Shown: positions 58,837 through 64,000 of the stretch, one piece after another
How positions within the stretch are numbered: the first letter of the stretch is position 1
Layout of the letters: every line of letters begins with the position of its first letter
Origin: Pseudomonadota bacterium
GTDB taxonomy: Bacteria > Pseudomonadota > Gammaproteobacteria > Burkholderiales > Burkholderiaceae_C
Reading direction: 5' to 3'
Assembly: GCA_023387335.1 (NCBI GenBank)
Contig: JAEWIF010000006.1
Location: forward strand, 1-64,000
DNA: 64,000 nucleotides
Program-made: the position numbers and the translations under genes
Notes under the pieces: model-generated
The model's database searches: none
What the model was told of the DNA's origin: nothing
Seen by the model: the letters and a program-made list of their open reading frames with translations, nothing else

Positions 58837-60513
58837 ATGACACGAGAAGAAATCCTGGCACAGCACGGACCGCGCGAGGCGATGGAGTACGACGTGGTGA
58901 TCGTCGGCGCCGGCCCCGCGGGCCTGGCCACCGCCATCCGCCTGAAGCAACTGGCCGTCGAGCACGACCGCGAGCTGTCGGTGGTGGTGCTGGAGAAGGG
59001 CTCCGAGCCGGGCGCGCACATCCTGTCGGGCGCCATCATGGACCCGAAGGCGCTCACCGAGCTGATCCCGGACTGGAAGGAAAAGGGCGCGCCGCTGAAC
59101 GTGCCGGTCACCGAGGACATCTTCCTCTTCCTGTCCGAGCGCAGCGCGATGCGCACGCCGAACTTCCTCCTGCCGCAGAACTTCGCCAACCACGGCAACT
59201 ACATCGTCAGCCTCGCCAACGTCACGCGCTGGATGGCGCAGCAGGCCGAGGGCCTGGGCGTGGAGATCTTCCCCGGCTTCCCGGCGGCCGAGGTCCTCTA
59301 CAACGAAGACGGTTCGGTCAAGGGCGTGGCCACGGCGGACATGGGTATCGGCAAGGACGGCCAGCCCACCGAGAACTTCCAGCTCGGCATGGAGCTGCAC
59401 GCCAAATACACGGTCTTCGCGGAAGGCTCGCGCGGCCACCTCGGGCGCCAGCTGATCAGCCGCTTCAAGCTGGACGAGGGCTGCGATCCGCAGAGCTACA
59501 GCATCGGCATCAAGGAAGTGTGGGAGATCGACCCGGCCCGCCACACGCCGGGCCTGGCGCTGCACAGCGCGGGCTGGCCGCTGGACGAGATGACGTACGG
59601 GGGCTCGTTCCTGTACCACATGGAAGGCAACCAGGTCGCGGTGGGCTTCGTGGTCGGCCTCGACTACAGCAACCCCTACCTGTCGCCGTACGAGGAGTTC
59701 CAGCGCTTCAAGACGCATCCGAACATCCGCTGGTACTTCGAAGGCGGCAAGCGCCTGGCCTACGGCGCGCGCGCTCTCACCGTGGGCGGGCTGCTGTCGC
59801 TGCCCAAGACGGTGTTCCCCGGCGGCGCGCTGGTGGGCTGCGACGCGGGCTACCTGAACGCCTCGCGCATCAAGGGCAGCCATGCCGCCATCAAGACCGG
59901 CATGCTGGCCGCCGAGGCCGCGTTCGACGCGCTGGGCGAAGGCCGCTCGCACGACGAGCTCACCCGGTATCCGGAAGCCTTCGAGCGCTCGTGGCTGCGC
60001 GCCGAGCTGCACAAGGCGCGCAACTTCAAGCAGTGGTTCAAGAAGGGCCGCACCGTCGCCACGCTGATGACCGGCGTGGAGCAGTACCTGCTGGGCGGCA
60101 ACGTTCCGTGGACCCTCCACCGCAGGAAGCCCGACCACCTGTCGCTCAAGCCCGCGGCCGACTGCAAGCCGATCGTCTATCCCAAGCCGGATGGCAAGCT
60201 CACGTTCGACCGCCTCTCCTCGGTGTTCATCTCCAACACCAACCACGAGGAGAACCAGCCGGCGCACCTGACGCTCAAGGACGCCTCGGTGCCGGTCGAC
60301 GTCAACCTGCACAAGTTCGCGGGCCCCGAGCAGCGCTACTGCCCCGCGGGCGTGTACGAGTTCGTGAAGGAAGAAGGCGGCGCCGGCGAGCGGCTGCAGA
60401 TCAACGCGCAGAACTGCGTGCACTGCAAGACCTGCGACATCAAGGACCCGACCCAGAACATCGTGTGGGTGGTGCCCGAAGGCGGCGGCGGTCCCAACTA
60501 CACGAACATGTAA
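58837..60513 (+). CDS. Electron transfer flavoprotein-ubiquinone oxidoreductase
   Basis: Passes electrons from ETF (fed by acyl-CoA and other dehydrogenases) to ubiquinone. The 558-residue product has the FAD site VVIVGAGPAGLATAIRLKQL, the quinone-binding/membrane region (VTRWMAQQAEGLGVEIFPGF through FEGGKRLAYGARAL), and the C-terminal 4Fe-4S ligands in RYCPAGVYEF and NCVHCKTCDIKDPTQNI. The length matches the bacterial and mitochondrial enzymes. ETF subunit genes are not in the window. Confidence 0.96.
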   Translation: MTREEILAQHGPREAMEYDVVIVGAGPAGLATAIRLKQLAVEHDRELSVVVLEKGSEPGAHILSGAIMDPKALTELIPDWKEKGAPLNVPVTEDIFLFLSERSAMRTPNFLLPQNFANHGNYIVSLANVTRWMAQQAEGLGVEIFPGFPAAEVLYNEDGSVKGVATADMGIGKDGQPTENFQLGMELHAKYTVFAEGSRGHLGRQLISRFKLDEGCDPQSYSIGIKEVWEIDPARHTPGLALHSAGWPLDEMTYGGSFLYHMEGNQVAVGFVVGLDYSNPYLSPYEEFQRFKTHPNIRWYFEGGKRLAYGARALTVGGLLSLPKTVFPGGALVGCDAGYLNASRIKGSHAAIKTGMLAAEAAFDALGEGRSHDELTRYPEAFERSWLRAELHKARNFKQWFKKGRTVATLMTGVEQYLLGGNVPWTLHRRKPDHLSLKPAADCKPIVYPKPDGKLTFDRLSSVFISNTNHEENQPAHLTLKDASVPVDVNLHKFAGPEQRYCPAGVYEFVKEEGGAGERLQINAQNCVHCKTCDIKDPTQNIVWVVPEGGGGPNYTNM

Positions 60514-60626
60514 GCCGCGCGAAAGCCCCGCGGCCTTGCTCTCCGTAGAAGCCCGGTGGCGGTCGCGCTCACGGCGGGGCATGCTGCCCAATTCCCCCGG
60601 ATGACTTCCCAGACAAGGAAATGCAG

Positions 60627-61601
60627 ATGAAGTTGAACAGCTCCCTGGCCCTGGCCGCGCTCGGCCTGTCCGTCGGCTTCGGCGCCGCCGCCCAGACCAC
60701 CACCCTGAAGATCGGCTACGCGACCACCCAGGCTTCGCACTACGGCGTGGGCTCCACCGTCTTCTGCGAGGACATCGAGAAGGGCACCCAGGGTCGCTAC
60801 AAGTGCCAGCACTTCCCGAGCTCCGCTCTCGGCGGCGAGCGCGAGATGATCGAGGCCGTGCAGATCGGCACGCTGGACCTGGTCAACACCTCCACCGGCC
60901 CCGTGGGCAACTTCGTGCCCGAGGTCAAGATCGTCGACATCCCCTTCCTGTTCCGCGACTACGACCACGCGCGCAAGGTGATGGACGGCCCGATCGGCCA
61001 GGACATCCTCACCAAGTTCCCGGCCAAGGGCATCGTGGCGCTGGCGTGGACCGAGAACGGCTTCCGCCACATGACGAACAACAAGCGCGACATCGTCAAG
61101 CCGGCCGACGCCGCGGGCCTGAAGATGCGCACCATGGAGAACAAGGTGCACATGGACGGCTACCGCACCTTCGGCATCCAGCCCACGCCCATGGCCTTCC
61201 CCGAGCTGTACGGCGCGCTGCAGCAGGGCACGGTGGACGGCCAGGAGAACCCGATCCCCGTGATCCTGTCCTCCAAGTTCGCCCAGGTGCAGAAGCACCT
61301 GTCGCTCACCGGCCACGTGTACTCGCCCGCGCTGCTGCTGATGTCGCCCAAGACCTGGGCCAAGGTGTCGGAAGCGGACAAGAAGGTCTTCCTCGAAGCG
61401 GCCAAGAAGGGCGGCATCGCCCAGCGCAAGAAGGTCAACGAGGACGAGAACAACGGCATCGCCCAGCTCGAGAAGGACGGCATGAAAGTCGTCAAGAACG
61501 TCGACGGCAACGCCTTCCGCGAAGCGCTCAAGCCGGCGTACGCCAACTACGCCAAGGAATTCGGCGCCGACAACATCAAGAAGATCCAGGACGTGCGCTG
61601 A
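60627..61601 (+). CDS. TRAP transporter solute-binding protein (DctP family)
   Basis: A 324-residue periplasmic binding protein (signal KLNSSLALAALGLSVGFGAAAQ). LKIGYATTQASHYGVGSTVFCEDI, REMIEAVQIGTLDLVNTSTGPV and the substrate Arg region GLKMRTMENKVHMDGYRTFGIQPTPMAFPELYGALQQGTVDGQENP are typical of DctP; it should bind a C4-dicarboxylate or sugar acid. The second ATG (60627) was chosen because AAGGAA lies six bases before it. A strong terminator separates it from dctQ and dctM. Confidence 0.92.
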   Translation: MKLNSSLALAALGLSVGFGAAAQTTTLKIGYATTQASHYGVGSTVFCEDIEKGTQGRYKCQHFPSSALGGEREMIEAVQIGTLDLVNTSTGPVGNFVPEVKIVDIPFLFRDYDHARKVMDGPIGQDILTKFPAKGIVALAWTENGFRHMTNNKRDIVKPADAAGLKMRTMENKVHMDGYRTFGIQPTPMAFPELYGALQQGTVDGQENPIPVILSSKFAQVQKHLSLTGHVYSPALLLMSPKTWAKVSEADKKVFLEAAKKGGIAQRKKVNEDENNGIAQLEKDGMKVVKNVDGNAFREALKPAYANYAKEFGADNIKKIQDVR

Positions 61602-61620
61602 CCGGCGCGTCGTCCCCGGC

Positions 61621-61650
61621 GACCGCCCCGACCGGGCGGTCTTTTTTTTT
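61621..61650 (+). terminator. Intrinsic terminator inside the TRAP operon
   Basis: A perfect 8-bp stem GACCGCCC/GGGCGGTC with a 5-base loop (61621-61641), followed by nine Ts (61642-61650). It lies 19 bases after the binding-protein stop and 26 bases before the DctQ start, so it should end most transcripts after the binding protein and make its mRNA more abundant than that of the permeases. Confidence 0.93.
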
Positions 61651-61676
61651 AGAACGAACCCCGCACGGATGAGAAC

Positions 61677-62189
61677 GTGAAGCAACTCGAACGCTGGTTC
61701 CTGGCGGCCAACCGCTGGGCGCTGATCCTGCTGCTGGCGGCCATGGCCGTCATCATCTTCACCAACGTGGTGCTTCGCTACACCACCAACCAGTCCCTCG
61801 AGTGGGCCGAGGAAGTGTCGCGCCACATGATGATCTGGCTGACCTTCCTGGGCGCCGGCCCGGTGCTGCGCCACGGCGGCCACATCGCCGTGGAGAACCT
61901 GCAGGACGCGCTGCCGCGCCAGGTGGCCGTCGCGCTGCGCGTGCTGGTGGCCGGCCTTTTGTTCGCGCTGTTCGGCTTCCTGGTCTGGGAAGGCTGGCAG
62001 TACGTGCAGCGCACCCGCTTCCAGCTGACGGCCGCGACGCAGATCCCGTTCGCCTGGGTGTACAGCGCGCTGCTGGTGGGCGGCGTGCTGATGGCGGTGC
62101 ACTGGCTGCTGGTGGTCAAGGACTACGTGCGCGACCGCAGCTTCGTGCAGGACGACGGCTTCGACGCCGTGGCGAGTGCCTCGCTATGA
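61677..62189 (+). CDS. TRAP transporter small membrane subunit (DctQ family)
   Basis: A 170-residue protein with four membrane helices (AVIIFTNVVLRYTTNQSLEWAEEVSRHMMIWLTFLGAG), the DctQ signature, which bridges the large subunit. The probable start is GTG at 61677; GATGAG lies just upstream. Its TGA overlaps the ATG of the large subunit (ATGA). Confidence 0.9.
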   Translation: MKQLERWFLAANRWALILLLAAMAVIIFTNVVLRYTTNQSLEWAEEVSRHMMIWLTFLGAGPVLRHGGHIAVENLQDALPRQVAVALRVLVAGLLFALFGFLVWEGWQYVQRTRFQLTAATQIPFAWVYSALLVGGVLMAVHWLLVVKDYVRDRSFVQDDGFDAVASASL

Positions 62190-63481
62190 GCCCTAGCCTG
62201 CTCCTGGTGCTGGCCGCCTGCGCCTACCTGGCCATCGGCGTGCCGGTCGCGTTTGCGCTGGCCCTGGCCACCATCACCGCGCTGGTGGCGCTGGACGCCT
62301 ACCCGCTGGTGGTGGTGCTGAAGGAAACCTTCACCGGCATCGACAGCTTCCCGCTGATGGCGGTGCCGTTCTTCATCCTGGCGGCCGAGCTGATGAGCGG
62401 CGGATCGCTCACCGAGGTGCTGCTGAAATTCGCGGGGCAGTTCGTCGGCCACCGCCGCGGCGGGCTGGGCTACACCAACGTGGTGTCGCTCACCTTCTTC
62501 TCGGGCATCTCCGGGTCCGCGCTGGCCGACGCGGCCGGTCCCGGCTCGATGCTGATCAAGATGATGGAAAAGGCCGGCTACGACCGCTCGTACGCCGCCG
62601 CGCTCACGGCGTCGACGGCGATCGTGGGGCCGATCATCCCGCCCTCGATCATCATGATCATCTACGCGCTGGCCGAGGAGCAGGTCTCGGTCGGGGCGCT
62701 GTTCGCGGCCGGGGTCGTGCCCGGTGTGCTGGTGGCGCTGGCGATGTGCGCGGTCAACTGGCACGTCTCGCGCAAGCGCAACTACGTGGGCGACGGCGAA
62801 CACCCGGGCTGGCGCGAGAAGCTCACCACCACCTGGAAGGCCCTGCCCGCGCTGCTGCTGCCGGTGGTGATCCTGGGCGGCATGCGCGCCGGCTGGTTCA
62901 CGCCGACCGAGGCTTCCGTGGTGGCCGTGTTCTACGCGCTGGTGTGCGGCAAGTTCCTCTACCGCACGCTGGAGTGGAAGGCGCTGCCCGACATCCTGGC
63001 GCGTTCGGCGCTGCTGTCGGCCTCGGTGCTGATCATCATCGGCCTGTCGGCGGCGTTCGCCTGGGTGCTCACCATCGAGGGCGTGCCGCAGGCGATGGCC
63101 GACTGGATCATCGCGCAGCAGATGTCGCCCTGGATGTTCCTCATCCTGGTCAACCTGCTGCTGCTGGCGTTCGGCATCTTCATCGAGCCGCTGCCGGGCG
63201 TGATGGTGCTGGCGCCGATCCTCGCGCCGGTCGCCGTGAAGCTGGGCATCGACCCGGTGCACTTCGCGATGGTGGTGATCTTCAACCTCACGCTCGGGAT
63301 GATCACGCCGCCGGTGGGAAGCCTGCTGTTCGTGACGTCCAACGTCGCGCGCGTGCCACTCACGCCGCTGGTGCGCGAGCTCAAGCCTTTCTTCCTCGCC
63401 CACGGCGCGGTGCTGGTGCTGCTCACGTTCGTGCCGGTGCTGAGCACCTGGCTGCCGCGCATGCTCGGCTTCCACCACTGA
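62186..63481 (+). CDS. TRAP transporter large membrane subunit (DctM family)
   Basis: A 431-residue Na+-coupled permease with 12 helices of the DctM family. PFFILAAELMSGG, SGSALADAAGPGSMLIKMMEKAGYDRSYAAALTASTAIVGPIIPPSI and FTPTEASVVAVFYALVCGKF are conserved segments. It is translationally coupled to DctQ. Together with the binding protein it imports a carboxylate, with substrate unknown. Confidence 0.94.
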   Translation: MSPSLLLVLAACAYLAIGVPVAFALALATITALVALDAYPLVVVLKETFTGIDSFPLMAVPFFILAAELMSGGSLTEVLLKFAGQFVGHRRGGLGYTNVVSLTFFSGISGSALADAAGPGSMLIKMMEKAGYDRSYAAALTASTAIVGPIIPPSIIMIIYALAEEQVSVGALFAAGVVPGVLVALAMCAVNWHVSRKRNYVGDGEHPGWREKLTTTWKALPALLLPVVILGGMRAGWFTPTEASVVAVFYALVCGKFLYRTLEWKALPDILARSALLSASVLIIIGLSAAFAWVLTIEGVPQAMADWIIAQQMSPWMFLILVNLLLLAFGIFIEPLPGVMVLAPILAPVAVKLGIDPVHFAMVVIFNLTLGMITPPVGSLLFVTSNVARVPLTPLVRELKPFFLAHGAVLVLLTFVPVLSTWLPRMLGFHH

Positions 63482-63512
63482 GCACGCCACGCTCATCCGG
63501 CGGCGGCCACAC

Positions 63513-63518
63513 TACAAT
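63513..63518 (+). promoter_or_regulatory. Possible -10 element of the gcv transcript
   Basis: TACAAT lies 13-18 bases before the first conserved base of the glycine riboswitch. No strong -35 is seen at the usual distance, so the call rests on the -10 hexamer and its position. Confidence 0.4.
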
Positions 63519-63529
63519 GCGGCCGTCGT

Positions 63530-63727
63530 CAGGAGAGTGCTTCCACACGCGAAGCCGCCGAAGGCGCAGGCGAACAGCCGAACGCTCAGGCACCCAGGAC
63601 TGATGGCCGCCCCGGAAACGGGGCGTTGCCTTGCTGGAGAGAGGCGCGCGGCCCCAAGGCCCGCGTCCACCGAAGGAGCAAACCCCGTGTAAGGGGTGAA
63701 TCTCTCAGGTAAAGCGGACAGCAGGGG
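63530..63727 (+). promoter_or_regulatory. Tandem glycine riboswitch
   Basis: Two glycine aptamers in series. Aptamer 1 (about 63530-63604): CAGGAGAGTGC, GCCGAAGGCGCA, CTCAGGCACCCAGGACTGA. Aptamer 2 (about 63633-63727): CTGGAGAGAGGC, CACCGAAGGAGCAAACCCCG, GGGGTGAATCTCTCAGGTAA, AGCGGACAGCAGGGGC. The pattern is the established GcvT-leader class: binding of glycine turns on the glycine-cleavage genes. It lies directly before gcvT, the usual target. Confidence 0.95.
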
Positions 63728-63766
63728 CTCCCATGGTTTCCGTACCATGGATTCGAACGCCCCTGC
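63721..63766 (+). promoter_or_regulatory. Expression-platform hairpin of the glycine riboswitch
   Basis: GCAGGGGC at the end of aptamer 2 (63721-63728) is perfectly complementary to GCCCCTGC at 63759-63766; the loop contains a second palindrome (CCATGG...CCATGG). When aptamer 2 is closed, this outer stem cannot form. It ends six bases before the ribosome site GGAGAG (63772-63777), so it may control access to it. Confidence 0.6.
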
Positions 63767-63782
63767 CCATCGGAGAGCCGCT

Positions 63783-64000
63783 TTGTCCGCCACCGCCACG
63801 TCCGTCCTTCGCAGCACGCCGCTGCATGCCCTGCACCTGGAACTGGGCGCCCGCATGGTGCCGTTCGCCGGCTATTCCATGCCGGTGCAGTACCCGGCCG
63901 GCCTGATGGCCGAACACCTCCACACCCGCCAGGCCGCCGGCCTGTTCGACGTCTCGCACATGGGCCAGCTGCGGCTGGAAGGGCCCGATGCGGCGAAGGC
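63783..64000 (+). CDS. gcvT: Glycine cleavage system T protein, 5' end
   Basis: The aminomethyltransferase (T protein) of glycine cleavage; only the first 72 codons are in the window. LRSTPLHALHLELGARMVPFAGYSMPVQYPAG and AGLFDVSHMGQL are the family's N-terminal signatures. The probable start is TTG at 63783, five bases after GGAGAG; no ATG is placed correctly, and the first in-frame ATG lies within a conserved block. It is under the tandem glycine riboswitch. Confidence 0.93.
   Translation, partial: MSATATSVLRSTPLHALHLELGARMVPFAGYSMPVQYPAGLMAEHLHTRQAAGLFDVSHMGQLRLEGPDAAK

Noticed and set aside
57960..60548. An 862-codon plus-strand frame across the SDR and ETF-QO genes
   Set aside because: It is out of frame with ETF-QO and antisense to the SDR, with no motif; both real genes are clear.
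63748..63766. A tRNA T-arm-like sequence (GTTCGAATCC on the minus strand) before gcvT
   Set aside because: No acceptor, D-arm or anticodon arm can be found around it; it lies in the riboswitch expression-platform hairpin.
1..64000. CRISPR arrays, rRNA or tRNA genes, prophage or transposase genes
   Set aside because: I looked for regularly spaced repeats, tRNA-like folds, and integrase or transposase motifs on both strands and saw none.

Overview
The window is two unrelated genome segments joined end to end. Bases 1 to about 12396 come from a Stenotrophomonas-like gammaproteobacterium. The greB-rpfE-recJ-rpfD-prfB order is that of the Xanthomonadaceae rpf (DSF signalling) neighbourhood, and the spacers carry GTAG-headed palindromes typical of Stenotrophomonas (SMAG elements). 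From about 12407 to the end the sequence is Burkholderiales, most likely a Ramlibacter-like Comamonadaceae: pepN-fbp-MFS, RNA helicase, orn, M48 protease, phhB-rsgA-cobD, rpsP-rimM-trmD-rplS, several Bug-type binding proteins, TRAP genes and a gcv riboswitch, with no GTAG palindromes seen. The switch falls in the 10 bases between the prfB stop and the pepN start, where lysS and then rpfG/rpfC/rpfF would be expected. A chimeric or contaminated contig is the simplest reading.

Left segment (1-12396): end of greB, rpfE, a secreted DUF1176 protein (minus), recJ, a large VIT/VWA/TPR/DUF2135 secreted protein, a low-GC orphan immunity gene (Imm45-like, minus), a PAP2 phosphatase (minus), an acyltransferase 3 membrane protein (minus), the LytTR regulator rpfD, and prfB with its programmed +1 frameshift. 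The spacers hold four SMAG clusters, two other repeat families and an array of 9-bp repeats at 21-bp period before rpfD.

Right segment, housekeeping (12407-31582): pepN, fbp and a Bcr-type MFS transporter; a DEAD-box helicase; orn; the M48-phhB-rsgA overlapping string; a CobD/CbiB-like protein; CoA pyrophosphatase; the rpsP-rimM-trmD-rplS operon; GNAT and TM2 genes; a propeller lipoprotein; a DUF47-Pit phosphate pair; and a DUF486 protein divergent from an RluA-type pseudouridine synthase.

Right segment, accessory metabolism (31634-63481): intradiol dioxygenase and SDR; an ergothioneine egtB-egtD-DUF427 operon with a 2OG-Fe(II) dioxygenase downstream; a medium-chain reductase; a coupled 43-residue membrane peptide and secreted protein; an erythromycin-esterase homologue; a MesD-like core methionine synthase coupled to a His-rich cupin; NDH-2; the TIGR02587/TIGR02588 pair; a catabolic set (enolase-superfamily enzyme, IclR, Rieske oxygenase, SDR, Bug protein) with a clear dyad over the oxygenase promoter; redox and lipid genes; ETF-QO; and a TRAP operon with an internal terminator. 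The window ends with a tandem glycine riboswitch and the 5' end of gcvT.
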